Positions 8,759 to 16,334 of a stretch of DNA of 42,291 nucleotides are shown here, in pieces. A model generated the notes under the pieces. That model searched no databases. It was not told the DNA's origin and worked only from the letters and a program-made list of their open reading frames with translations. Both the position numbers and the translations under genes were made by a program. The stretch's first letter is position 1, and each line of letters starts with the position of its first letter. Origin of the DNA: Clostridium sp. Marseille-P2415. GTDB taxonomy: Bacteria; Bacillota; Clostridia; Lachnospirales; Lachnospiraceae. The stretch is from contig NZ_LT732525.1 in NCBI RefSeq assembly GCF_900155545.1, forward strand, positions 199,155-241,445. The letters are read 5' to 3'.

Positions 8759-9922
8759 TCATCCCTCCTTAATCCAGTTTTCCAGGCCATCCAGTGTTTT
8801 TAATACCACCTTTAATTCCTCACTGGAAACATGATCTCTGATCTGATACAACAATGTATCCAGACGCTTCCCCGAAAATGTCTCTTTCAGTTCATCCATT
8901 CTCCGGATATACGGGTGGAATACCACTTCCTTGACCGCCCCATCCAGATCCTCTTCCATGATCGCCCTGGCCCGGTCCAGTTCCTTCAGCTTCATTTCCG
9001 TATTATTCTTTGAAAGGGTTTCAAAATAATCAATATCATAAAGCGTCAGACCTTCTGCTTTCCGAATGGCCGGATCCATATCAACCGGTACTGCCACATC
9101 GATGAACAGCCGTTTCTTCTTTTCGGAAAGCTTACCGGACAATTCCTCATAAGTCACCGTATAATGGGGACCCAGAGTCGCGCTGATGACGATATCCATC
9201 TCATCCATATACCGGTAGCGGTCCTTGTAATCTATTATTTTTACCCGGTCGCTTTTCACCTCCAGGGTAAAGTCCGACTTATGGCTTCTGACCGTCCCAA
9301 TGACTTCAATGCCAGGTTTGCTTAAAATGTTTTTCGTTATGGTATTTCCCATCTTGCCGGTCATACCGATCACCATCACCTTTTTTTCCCCGCCTTCTTT
9401 CTCAAAATGGAATACCTCATTGGCCACAAGTGTGGCGATCGAGAGCGGAGTTCTGGACAAGTTGGTGTCTGTCTTGATCCGTTTGGCAGAAGTGACCGCC
9501 TTTTGGAACAGCACATTGAGTTCATAATCCACCGCGCCCTGGTCTTTGGAAATCTGGTAGGCGTCCTTTACCTGCCCCAAAATCTCATCTTCACCTAAAA
9601 CCATGGAATCAAACCCGCAGGCAACCTTAAAGAGGTGGCCGATGGCGCTTTCTCCACTGTAAATATTTAAGTATTTAAGCAGCTTCTCCAGCCGGATCTG
9701 CTTAAAATCGGCCACCTCCTGCTGAAGCTCCCTGATTGCATTCTTCTCTCCTGAAACATAGATCTCACTGCGGTTGCAGGTACAAAGCACAACAACTCCT
9801 GTCACCGCTTCCTTCCTACTGATCCGCTTTATAAATTCCGTCTTTTCCTCCGCACCGAAGGAGAATTGTTCCCGGATATTCACAGGAGCCTTTTTATGGC
9901 TCACACTCATACAATACATCAT
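8759..9922 (-). CDS. hemA: Glutamyl-tRNA reductase
   Basis: A 387-residue NADPH enzyme that reduces glutamyl-tRNA(Glu) to glutamate-1-semialdehyde, the committed and usually regulated step of tetrapyrrole synthesis. The catalytic cysteine sits in VLCTCNRSEIY (~C49), followed by the GEDEILGQVKDAY motif and the nucleotide-binding VIGMTGKMGNTI segment. The C-terminal dimerisation helix is short and present. The chosen ATG at 9922 begins MMYCMSVSHKKAP, matching the family start; the frame continues upstream only to a TTG at 9961. First gene of the cluster, with its own promoter and a leader hairpin. Confidence 0.95.
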   Translation of the reverse strand: MMYCMSVSHKKAPVNIREQFSFGAEEKTEFIKRISRKEAVTGVVVLCTCNRSEIYVSGEKNAIRELQQEVADFKQIRLEKLLKYLNIYSGESAIGHLFKVACGFDSMVLGEDEILGQVKDAYQISKDQGAVDYELNVLFQKAVTSAKRIKTDTNLSRTPLSIATLVANEVFHFEKEGGEKKVMVIGMTGKMGNTITKNILSKPGIEVIGTVRSHKSDFTLEVKSDRVKIIDYKDRYRYMDEMDIVISATLGPHYTVTYEELSGKLSEKKKRLFIDVAVPVDMDPAIRKAEGLTLYDIDYFETLSKNNTEMKLKELDRARAIMEEDLDGAVKEVVFHPYIRRMDELKETFSGKRLDTLLYQIRDHVSSEELKVVLKTLDGLENWIKEG

Positions 9923-9960
9923 TCTTCCAGCCTTCTTATCATTAAAATCTGAATCAATCA

Positions 9961-9983
9961 AGCGGATATTCGCAATCCGCTTC
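9961..9983 (-). promoter_or_regulatory. Inverted repeat in the hemA leader
   Basis: AAGCGGAT (9961-9968) and ATCCGCTT (9976-9983) form an 8-bp stem around a 7-base loop. It lies between the proposed promoter and the hemA start. It has no T-run, so it is more likely an RNA stability or protein-binding element than a terminator. Function unknown. Confidence 0.5.
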
Positions 9984-10016
9984 GCTACTTACCTGATTCG
10001 GTTAAACTCTTCCTTA

Positions 10017-10046
10017 TTCTATCACACCCGCGCCGAAAAGAGCAAT
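10017..10046 (-). promoter_or_regulatory. Predicted hemA operon promoter
   Basis: Minus strand TTGCTC (10041-10046) and TAGAAT (10017-10022) with an 18-bp spacer, about 95 bases upstream of the hemA ATG. A pyrimidine-rich stretch (minus strand, ~10065-10095) lies further upstream. Confidence 0.5.
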
Positions 10047-10140
10047 GTGCTGTTTCGGATCTGTGAAAAGAAAAAGAAAAAAGAGGAAGAAATGAGATTC
10101 CGGTCCATTCCCCGACTCCCATATCTGCCTCCCAGCCTTT

Positions 10141-10452
10141 TTACTTATTATCTTCAATTAATTTAACAATAACAGGTTTCTGCTGTAACCCCTGAAGACG
10201 GCCGGCCTCTTCCCCGTTCTTAAAAAGGATCAGTGTGGGATATCCGGTCACGCCGTACTCTTCTGTCAACTCCCTGTTCTGGTCAAAATCAACCTTTAAT
10301 ATCGTCAGATTGTCACCGAATTCTTTCTCCACATCTCTTAAAACAAATCCGAGCATCTTGCAAGGCCCGCAGGTTGTTGAGAAAAAATCCGCAAGCACAA
10401 GGCCCCTGCCTGCCAATTCTTTAAATTCTTCGCGGTTCACTTCTTTTATCAT
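10141..10452 (-). CDS. trxA: Thioredoxin
   Basis: A 103-residue single-domain thioredoxin with the classical active site STTCGPCK (C28 and C31) and the cis-proline segment VTGYPTLILFKNGEE. It reduces protein disulfides in the cytoplasm and is recycled by the thioredoxin reductase encoded just upstream. In place of the common WCGPC it has TCGPC, a frequent variation in clostridial thioredoxins. The ATG at 10452 follows an AAAGGG site by about 10 bases, and a good -10 box lies upstream, so it can be transcribed separately from trxB. Confidence 0.94.
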   Translation of the reverse strand: MIKEVNREEFKELAGRGLVLADFFSTTCGPCKMLGFVLRDVEKEFGDNLTILKVDFDQNRELTEEYGVTGYPTLILFKNGEEAGRLQGLQQKPVIVKLIEDNK

Positions 10453-10477
10453 ATGGATAACACCCTTTCTGTCTTTT

Positions 10478-10506
10478 ATTATATCAAAAAATGGTGATAA
10501 ATTAAA
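10478..10506 (-). promoter_or_regulatory. Predicted trxA promoter
   Basis: Minus strand TATAAT at 10478-10483 with a weak -35 (TTTAAT) 17 bp upstream, about 25 bases before the trxA start. Only the -10 hexamer is strong. Confidence 0.4.
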
Positions 10507-10517
10507 TTCTAAATATT

Positions 10518-10533
10518 TATTTATCGATAAATA
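10518..10533. repeat. 16-bp perfect palindrome between trxB and trxA
   Basis: TATTTATCGATAAATA reads the same on both strands. It lies 8 bases after the trxB stop and just upstream of the proposed trxA -35 box, a position that would suit an operator. There is no central loop, so a simple RNA hairpin is unlikely. Confidence 0.5.
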
Positions 10534-10540
10534 TCAGTTA

Positions 10541-11470
10541 TCATAAGTCCTTCCGGCTCCGCACAAAATGAGCCGCCTCCTGGGCCGCAACAGCACCGTC
10601 GGCACATGCCGTGATCACCTGTCTTAAATTCTTTGTCACACAATCCCCTGCACCAAAAATGCCTTTCACTCTTGTATGCATCTTTTCATCCACTTCCAGA
10701 TAGCCATCGGAATTTAATATATTAAGATCTCTTAAATATTCCGTGGAAGGTGTAAGTCCGATGTACTCGAACACGCCGTCACAGGAAACCGTATGCTCCT
10801 CTCCGGTTTCGGCGGATTTAAAATGAACACCGGTCAGCTTCGTATCCCCGGCAAAACCCAGGATTTCCTGGTATGGATAAATGGTCACATGATCCATGGA
10901 ATGAAGCTCTTCACAGGCTATGGGATCCGCCGTTAAATCAAGCATGGTAATAATGGTTAAGGATTTAACAAAGCCTGCTAAAAAAATGGATTCCTCCACC
11001 GCTGAGTTCCCGCCGCCGATCACCACCACATCCTGATCCCGGTACCGGGGCCCGTCACAGATGGCACACCAGCTGATGCCATTTCCGCAGAACCGGTCCT
11101 CTCCGGGAACCTCCAGCCGTCTCGGCCTTGTTCCGGTCGCCAGGATCAATGCTTTTCCGGTAAACTCCTTGTCTTTCTCAACGCAAAGAACCTTTTTCTC
11201 ACTTCCAATGCCTTGAATCTCTCTGACTGTCCCATAATCAAATGTGATGTTGTCAAACTGCCGGGTATGCTCAAACATCTGATAAGCCAGCTCTGCACCA
11301 TTTATGGTACCGACGCCCGGATAATTCTGGATCTCGTTGGTGTTGATGATCTGTCCGCCCGGTGCCAGCTTATCCAGCAAAAGCACGCTCTGGCCTGCCC
11401 TGGCCGCATAAATGGCTGCCGTCATGCCGGCCGGACCGGCCCCCACGATTATAACATCGTATTGTGCCAT
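10541..11470 (-). CDS. trxB: Thioredoxin-disulfide reductase
   Basis: A 309-residue low-molecular-weight flavoprotein. It has an N-terminal FAD site (VIIVGAGPAGMTAAIYAARAG), the redox-active pair in SWCAICDG, the NADPH site VVIGGGNSAVEE and the C-terminal FAD motif GIFGAGDC. It passes electrons from NADPH to the neighbouring thioredoxin. The start at 11470 is preceded by AAAGGAG at 9 bases; an upstream in-frame start at 11518 lacks a site. Order trxB-trxA on one strand. Confidence 0.96.
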   Translation of the reverse strand: MAQYDVIIVGAGPAGMTAAIYAARAGQSVLLLDKLAPGGQIINTNEIQNYPGVGTINGAELAYQMFEHTRQFDNITFDYGTVREIQGIGSEKKVLCVEKDKEFTGKALILATGTRPRRLEVPGEDRFCGNGISWCAICDGPRYRDQDVVVIGGGNSAVEESIFLAGFVKSLTIITMLDLTADPIACEELHSMDHVTIYPYQEILGFAGDTKLTGVHFKSAETGEEHTVSCDGVFEYIGLTPSTEYLRDLNILNSDGYLEVDEKMHTRVKGIFGAGDCVTKNLRQVITACADGAVAAQEAAHFVRSRKDL

Positions 11471-11610
11471 TTTAAGATTCTCCTTTCTCCGCAGATATGA
11501 AAACAAAGAGAGGCGCATCCAGGCTTCCCTTTTCTCTATTTTATCATAACTCTGCTTTCATAAAAAATAACATTCGATATATTTCTAAATATTCTGAGTA
11601 TTTTATCACA

Positions 11611-11655
11611 ACAACAAAAATGCTCCCCTGGCCATAGATCGGTCACCAGGGGAGC
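11611..11655 (-). terminator. Terminator of the amino acid ABC operon
   Basis: A 10-bp perfect stem, GCTCCCCTGG (11622-11631) with CCAGGGGAGC (11646-11655), with a 14-base loop, is followed on the minus strand by TTTTTGTTGTTG. It stands directly downstream of the ATPase gene stop. Confidence 0.85.
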
Positions 11656-11662
11656 TGCCGTT

Positions 11663-12412
11663 TCAAAGCACCTTGCTTAAAAACAGTTTCAGTCTGTCAT
11701 TCTTGGGATTTGCAAAAAATTCCTTAGGTTCGTTTTCCTCCAGGAAATAACCGCCATCCATAAACATGACCCGGGTCGCCACTTCTTTGGCAAAACCCAT
11801 TTCATGGGTAACCACCACCATGGTCATCTTCTCTTCGGCTAACTCCCGCATCACATTCAACACCTCGCCCACCATCTCCGGATCAAGAGCAGAGGTGGGT
11901 TCATCAAACAGCATCACATCCGGGTTCATGCAAAGGGCGCGGACAATGGCGATGCGCTGCTTTTGCCCGCCGGATAACTGATTGGGATAAGACTCAGCCC
12001 GGTCGGCAAGCCCTACCTTATGAAGAAGCTTTAAAGCCTGCTCTTCCGCTTCCTTCCCGCTGCGTCCCTGAAGCTTCATTGGCGCAAGGGTCAAATTCTT
12101 CAAAATCGTCATGTGGGGAAATAAGTTAAACTGCTGGAATACCATCCCCATTTTCTGGCGGTGCCTGTCAATGTCGGTCTTCTTATCGACAATGTCAACG
12201 CCCTCAAACAGGATATGGCCTCCGGTCGGTTCCTCCAGGCGGTTTAAGCAGCGAAGGAATGTGCTCTTTCCGGAACCGGAAGGCCCGATGACACATACCA
12301 CATCTCCTTTATAAATGTCAACGGAAATGTCCTTAAGCACTTCCATATCACCAAATTTCTTTCCCAGATTCTGTACCTGAATCAGAGGTTGTTCCATATT
12401 GTTAATGCTCAC
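11663..12412 (-). CDS. Polar amino acid ABC transporter ATP-binding protein (GlnQ-like)
   Basis: A 249-residue ABC ATPase. Walker [10 protein letters not shown]-loop [12 protein letters not shown], signature LSGGQKQR, Walker [15 protein letters not shown] and the switch histidine in VVTHEMGF are complete. Sequence style matches the GlnQ/HisP group that drives uptake of polar amino acids with one permease type and a lipoprotein receptor. It overlaps the end of the permease gene by 11 bases, as the third gene of a receptor-permease-ATPase operon. The exact amino acid cannot be read from sequence. Confidence 0.93.
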   Translation of the reverse strand: MSINNMEQPLIQVQNLGKKFGDMEVLKDISVDIYKGDVVCVIGPSGSGKSTFLRCLNRLEEPTGGHILFEGVDIVDKKTDIDRHRQKMGMVFQQFNLFPHMTILKNLTLAPMKLQGRSGKEAEEQALKLLHKVGLADRAESYPNQLSGGQKQRIAIVRALCMNPDVMLFDEPTSALDPEMVGEVLNVMRELAEEKMTMVVVTHEMGFAKEVATRVMFMDGGYFLEENEPKEFFANPKNDRLKLFLSKVL

Positions 12413-13094
12413 TTCTGTGCAGCCTCCTCTCCAGTAATTTTACGAGATGTGAAAATACCATAACCATAACCAGATAAATAATTGCCACTGCAATCAGAGG
12501 CATAAACGCGGAATAGGTACGGCTCTTAATGATATCGCCGCCCTTTGTCAGATCCTGCAGTCCTATGTAACCTGCCACAGAGGTTTCCTTTAAAAGAACG
12601 ATAAACTCATTGGCAAGGGTAGGAACCACGTTCTTAAATGCCTGGGGCATGATGATGAACCACATGGTCTGGGCGTAATTAAAGCCCAGGCTGCGGCCTG
12701 CCTCAAACTGTCCTCTTTCGATGGAACTGATGCCGCTTCGAAAGATTTCCGCCACGTAGGCGCCGGAGTTGATTCCGAACGCCAGAATCGCTGTGAACAC
12801 CTGGCCCGGATCATGGAACGAAAAGATGACAAAATACATGATCATAAGCTGTACAACGACCGGCGTTCCACGGATTACCGTCAGATAAACGCTGCAAATG
12901 GCATTTAACAGTTTCAGTTTATGGGTGTTTTCATAGGTTGAACGTATGATCGCAACCAGAAACCCCAGCACAATACCGATCAATACTGCAAAAAACGTGA
13001 TCTTCAACGTGTTCTGCAGACCGTCGGTAATGTATTTCCAACGGTCATCTATGATAAAATTCTGATAAAAATCATCTCTTAGGTTTTCCCACAT
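12402..13094 (-). CDS. Polar amino acid ABC transporter permease
   Basis: A 230-residue inner-membrane permease of the HisM/GlnP family. It has several hydrophobic segments, a cytoplasmic EAA-type loop ([23 protein letters not shown]) that docks to the ATPase, and the conserved [12 protein letters not shown] segment. Its stop overlaps the start of the ATPase gene and it starts 16 bases after the receptor gene, so all three are one transcript. Confidence 0.93.
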   Translation of the reverse strand: MWENLRDDFYQNFIIDDRWKYITDGLQNTLKITFFAVLIGIVLGFLVAIIRSTYENTHKLKLLNAICSVYLTVIRGTPVVVQLMIMYFVIFSFHDPGQVFTAILAFGINSGAYVAEIFRSGISSIERGQFEAGRSLGFNYAQTMWFIIMPQAFKNVVPTLANEFIVLLKETSVAGYIGLQDLTKGGDIIKSRTYSAFMPLIAVAIIYLVMVMVFSHLVKLLERRLHRSEH

Positions 13095-13110
13095 GGCACT
13101 CTTCCTTTTT

Positions 13111-13935
13111 TTATTCTGCGGTGATGTATTTATCTATGATCTTCTGTAATTCACCGGATTCCTTTAATTCTTTGATGGCACCGTTCATCTTCTCCACTAA
13201 TTCCGTGTTGCCTTTTTTCACTGCGATCGCGTACTCTTCCTCTGTAAATGCCTCATCTAAGATCTTTAATCCTGCATTTTCTTTTACAAATACCTTTGCC
13301 GGCTCGCGGTCAATGATAACCGTATCAATTTTTCCCTGGGTAAGAGCCATGACGGCATCCATTCCCTTGTTGAAACGCTGGATTTCAGCTCCATCAATAT
13401 CAGCCGCATAAATATCTCCGGTGGTACCTGTCTGAACGCCGATCTTCTTACCGGTCAGATCATCCGGAGCTGCGATCTCACTGCCTTCCTTTACGATGAT
13501 AACCTGAGCTGCTTCTGCATAGGTATCCGTAAAATCCACATTCTTCTTACGGTCTTCATTAACGGTCATACCGGCTGCGGTAAAGTCAGCCTTACCGGAC
13601 TGAACGGCCGGAATCAGGGAATCAAAAGCCATATCCTGGATTTCCAGTTCCATGCCTAACTTGTCTGCGATCGCTTTTGCAATATCCGCATCAATTCCTA
13701 CGATTTCATTATTTTCATGGAATTCATACGGTGGGAATTCCGCATTGGTCACCATTACCAGCTTTCCGCCTGCTGCTTCGCTTTCGGCAGTTTTTGTTTC
13801 GCCTGCTTTCGTTTCTGTGCCTGCATTTCCGGTTGCTGCTGCCGTTGTCTCCGTCTTGGTACCGGAACCGCCGCAGGCAGTTAATACAGCTGCCATACAA
13901 ACGGCTGCTGCTATCATGATCAAATTCTTTTTCAC
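13111..13935 (-). CDS. Amino acid ABC transporter substrate-binding lipoprotein
   Basis: A 274-residue extracellular receptor of solute-binding family 3. A signal peptide with lipobox LTAC places it as a lipoprotein, followed by a Thr/Glu/Ala/Gly-rich linker of ~35 residues and the domain start MVTNAEFPPYEFHENNEIVGIDADI. The start is a GTG at 13935 with GAGGAGG 7 bases upstream; a longer reading from 13959 begins without a ribosome site. Encoded before the permease, behind a good promoter. Ligand likely a polar or charged amino acid. Confidence 0.94.
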   Translation of the reverse strand: MKKNLIMIAAAVCMAAVLTACGGSGTKTETTAAATGNAGTETKAGETKTAESEAAGGKLVMVTNAEFPPYEFHENNEIVGIDADIAKAIADKLGMELEIQDMAFDSLIPAVQSGKADFTAAGMTVNEDRKKNVDFTDTYAEAAQVIIVKEGSEIAAPDDLTGKKIGVQTGTTGDIYAADIDGAEIQRFNKGMDAVMALTQGKIDTVIIDREPAKVFVKENAGLKILDEAFTEEEYAIAVKKGNTELVEKMNGAIKELKESGELQKIIDKYITAE

Positions 13936-13996
13936 AATGATTCCTCCTCTTATATGCACAAACCTGCATAATTATAAAATAAAGTATCAGTTATAC

Positions 13997-14024
13997 ATTA
14001 TATAGCATTTTCGGAATTAATCAA
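13997..14024 (-). promoter_or_regulatory. Promoter of the amino acid ABC operon
   Basis: Minus strand TTGATT (14019-14024), 16-bp spacer, TATAAT (13997-14002), about 60 bases before the GTG start of the receptor gene. Confidence 0.65.
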
Positions 14025-14068
14025 GTACTTAAAAAGAAGAAGATTCTTATTTTTCCAAGGTAATTCCA

Positions 14069-14103
14069 ATTGTCTTGCATGTTTTCAGACAATCCTATAT
14101 AAT
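14069..14103 (+). promoter_or_regulatory. Promoter of the YwaF-like gene with overlapping palindrome
   Basis: TTGCAT (14075-14080) and TATAAT (14098-14103) with a 17-bp spacer. ATTGTCT (14069-14075) and AGACAAT (14087-14093) form a 7-bp inverted repeat over the -35 box and spacer, a placement typical of a repressor operator. Confidence 0.6.
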
Positions 14104-14145
14104 ATGATTTAAATAGAAGCAGCATAGAAACGAAGGAAATGACTT

Positions 14146-14922
14146 ATGAAGGATATTCTTGAAAAAACAGCATGGCCCATGAGCCCGCCGGAACCTTATT
14201 CCCTTTTTCATATCTCATTTATTGCCATAGGGCTTGCTGCTGCGGTTTTGTTGTCTTATTATACCGCCAGAAGAATAAAAAGCATGAAGCTTCCCTGCCT
14301 GCTTTTTTTCTGCGGTATTCTTCTGGCCGCCACCGAATGCTGGAAACAGCTTTTTTTATATTATGTGGTAAACCGGCAAACCTACAACTGGTGGTATTTT
14401 CCATTTCAGCTGTGCAGTCTTCCCATATATTTCTGCCTGGTCCTCCCGTTTGTCCCTTCTAAGGACAAAAAAACGGTCCTCTATACCTTTATGCAGGATT
14501 TTAACCTGTTAGGAGGCATCATGGCACTGGCAGAGCCGTCCGGACTTTTCCATCCCTACTGGCTTTTAACGCTTCACGGGCTGGTCTGGCACCTGCTGTT
14601 AATTTATATAGGACTTGTCATCGCATTTTCCCATCTGTCAGATAACTCGCTTATGGGATTCGTACGAACGCTTCCCCTGTTTTTTGCCTGCTGCATCATT
14701 GCTTCTATTATAAATAGAACTGCAAAGCCTTTGGGGCAGGCGGATATGTTCTATATATCGCCTTACTATCCTTCCGCCCAGATCGTTTTTCATGAGATCG
14801 CTTTAAAATACGGGATATCCGCAGGCAATGCCGTTTATCTTTTTGCAACCTGCCTGGGCGGCTTACTGTTTCACATTATCTTTGGAAAATTTCATTTACA
14901 CCCTTCCCAGGCCGAAGCATAA
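14146..14922 (+). CDS. YwaF/TIGR02206-like integral membrane protein
   Basis: A 258-residue protein with about seven hydrophobic helices. Conserved-looking features are the WYFPFQLCSLPIYF segment, the region around GGIMALAEPSG and the histidine in LTLHGLVWH, which fit the TIGR02206/YwaF (TMEM164-like) family of uncharacterised membrane proteins. The ATG follows AAGGAA by 7 bases, and the gene has its own promoter divergent from the amino acid importer. The function is unknown; the histidines inside helices suggest a membrane enzyme, which is inference. Confidence 0.7.
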   Translation: MKDILEKTAWPMSPPEPYSLFHISFIAIGLAAAVLLSYYTARRIKSMKLPCLLFFCGILLAATECWKQLFLYYVVNRQTYNWWYFPFQLCSLPIYFCLVLPFVPSKDKKTVLYTFMQDFNLLGGIMALAEPSGLFHPYWLLTLHGLVWHLLLIYIGLVIAFSHLSDNSLMGFVRTLPLFFACCIIASIINRTAKPLGQADMFYISPYYPSAQIVFHEIALKYGISAGNAVYLFATCLGGLLFHIIFGKFHLHPSQAEA

Positions 14923-14964
14923 CGGCGGGGAACATTCACATAAGATCTAAGGAGGAATATTTAC

Positions 14965-15393
14965 ATGTCAGATACAACATCAAAAAGAGTGGAAGAAGCA
15001 CTTCACAGGCACACAAAGGGTTATAATTGCGCGCAGGCAGTTTCCTGCGTTTTCTGCGATAAGGCAGGCATTGATGAGGAAACCATGTTCCGTTTTACCG
15101 AAGGCATGGGCCTTGGTATGGGCGGAATGGAGGGCACCTGCGGCGCCATCGGAGCTGCCGCCATACTTTCCGGCTTAAAGAACAGCTCTGCCCATTTGGA
15201 CCGGCCGGACTCCAAGGGAGTCTCCTATAAAGCGTCTAAAAAATGCCTGTCAGATTTCAAGGAGCAGAACGGCAGTGTAGTCTGCAAGGATTTAAAGGGC
15301 GTGGAGACTGGAAATGTCCTCCGTTCCTGCAATGACTGTATTGCCGATGCAGTTAGAATCATCGCGCAGGAATTGTATGGGGAAGATGATTGA
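14965..15393 (+). CDS. C_GCAxxG_C_C family putative redox-active protein
   Basis: A 142-residue cysteine-rich protein. It has the family pattern: YNCAQAVSCVFC near residues 20-31, the GMGGMEGTCGAIGAA core that names the family, and CNDCIADAVRI near the end. Such proteins are common in anaerobes, sometimes beside oxidoreductases, and are thought to bind a metal or undergo thiol redox chemistry; no enzymatic role is established. The ATG has AGGAGG 9 bases upstream. It starts 42 bases after the YwaF-like gene, so it may share that transcript, and is followed by a strong hairpin. Confidence 0.85.
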   Translation: MSDTTSKRVEEALHRHTKGYNCAQAVSCVFCDKAGIDEETMFRFTEGMGLGMGGMEGTCGAIGAAAILSGLKNSSAHLDRPDSKGVSYKASKKCLSDFKEQNGSVVCKDLKGVETGNVLRSCNDCIADAVRIIAQELYGEDD

Positions 15394-15440
15394 ATATAGA
15401 ATATCTGCTATGACCAAAACAGGAATTGTTAAAAAATTCA

Positions 15441-15480
15441 GGGCGGATCCGGAAAACCGGTTCCGCCCACATTTCATTTT
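15441..15480 (+). terminator. Hairpin terminator after the C_GCAxxG_C_C gene
   Basis: GGGCGGATCCGG (15441-15452) pairs with CCGGTTCCGCCC (15457-15468) with one mismatch and a four-A loop, followed by a T-rich stretch ATTTCATTTT. Confidence 0.7.
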
Positions 15481-15521
15481 AATCCTGTCATGGATTGGTT
15501 TTTGCACACATCAAATAAACA

Positions 15522-16247
15522 TTAATCCGGCAGCTTCCTTGCCTTCTTTACATCTTTTAAGAACCTTTCCCATTCATCCTCATGAGCCACAAAGTACCGC
15601 GGACAGTCCTTTCCCGTGGCATCGTAATGCCGGATCACATCCTTTTCAGTCAGTCCCAGATTCTTACAGAGCCAGGCTGTCAGCTTCACCAGCGAATCAT
15701 AGGTCGCATCATTGAACTTCCCTGTCTCATCCGGATGGCAGCATTCGATGGAAACCGTATCCACATTTTTTTCCTTTGAAGTGGAATAAGCCATCTCGTA
15801 GATGGGGATCCCCTGAAGGACCTCTCCATCCAGCCCTATAATAAAATGGCTGCTGGCTGATATCTTCCTGATCCCGGTCTGATCCTTCAGACTGTTGAAA
15901 TAATTCATGTTCTGCTTGGCTGTGGTCCCCGGATTCGCCACATAATGAATCACAATTTCATTGACCCGCTTCATTTCCGTTCCGGGCCTGGAATAAGGAT
16001 TTGGATCCAGGAAATCCTGTTCCACCCACTCCGGCATCCGGATTCCTTTTAAATCCACATAATTTCTTGCAAACAACTGGCTCATCGCCCATAGGATCCC
16101 GGCTAAAACAATAGTCAGCACAAGAATCCTGGCCCCTATGTAAAGCAACCGCTTTCTTTCCTGCTTCTTCTTTTGCTTCTGCCTCCGGTCTCTGGCACGG
16201 CGGCGGCGTTCCAGATCATCCTGGCTTTCTTTTGCTTGATTTTTCAT
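15522..16247 (-). CDS. Membrane-anchored N-acetylmuramoyl-L-alanine amidase
   Basis: A 241-residue protein with a very basic N-terminus (RRRRARDRRQKQKKKQERKR), one transmembrane helix at ~34-56, and an extracellular amidase_2 (PGRP-like) domain. Zinc ligand regions are visible: the first histidine in IVIHYVANPG, the SSHFIIGLDG strand, ECCHPDETGKF, and HYDATGKDCPRYF near the end. It should cleave the amide bond between muramic acid and the stem peptide. The ATG has CAGGAGT 6 bases upstream. It is transcribed alone. The N-terminal anchor with no separate wall-binding domain suggests a role in wall turnover. Confidence 0.9.
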   Translation of the reverse strand: MKNQAKESQDDLERRRRARDRRQKQKKKQERKRLLYIGARILVLTIVLAGILWAMSQLFARNYVDLKGIRMPEWVEQDFLDPNPYSRPGTEMKRVNEIVIHYVANPGTTAKQNMNYFNSLKDQTGIRKISASSHFIIGLDGEVLQGIPIYEMAYSTSKEKNVDTVSIECCHPDETGKFNDATYDSLVKLTAWLCKNLGLTEKDVIRHYDATGKDCPRYFVAHEDEWERFLKDVKKARKLPD

Positions 16248-16334
16248 GTCTTGACTCCTGATTTGCCCTTTTCTTAAGTTTACGTCTTTCCTTAAGGAAA
16301 AGTCAACCCAAAACAGGGCATTCTTATCCCACTC

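Noticed and set aside
9923-10060. T-box or other riboswitch in the hemA leader
   Set aside because: Only one short hairpin; no T-box sequence, specifier loop or terminator.
16286-16302. CTTTCCTT/AAGGAAAAG hairpin between ClC and amidase genes
   Set aside because: The palindrome has no loop and no T-run, so I do not call it a terminator.
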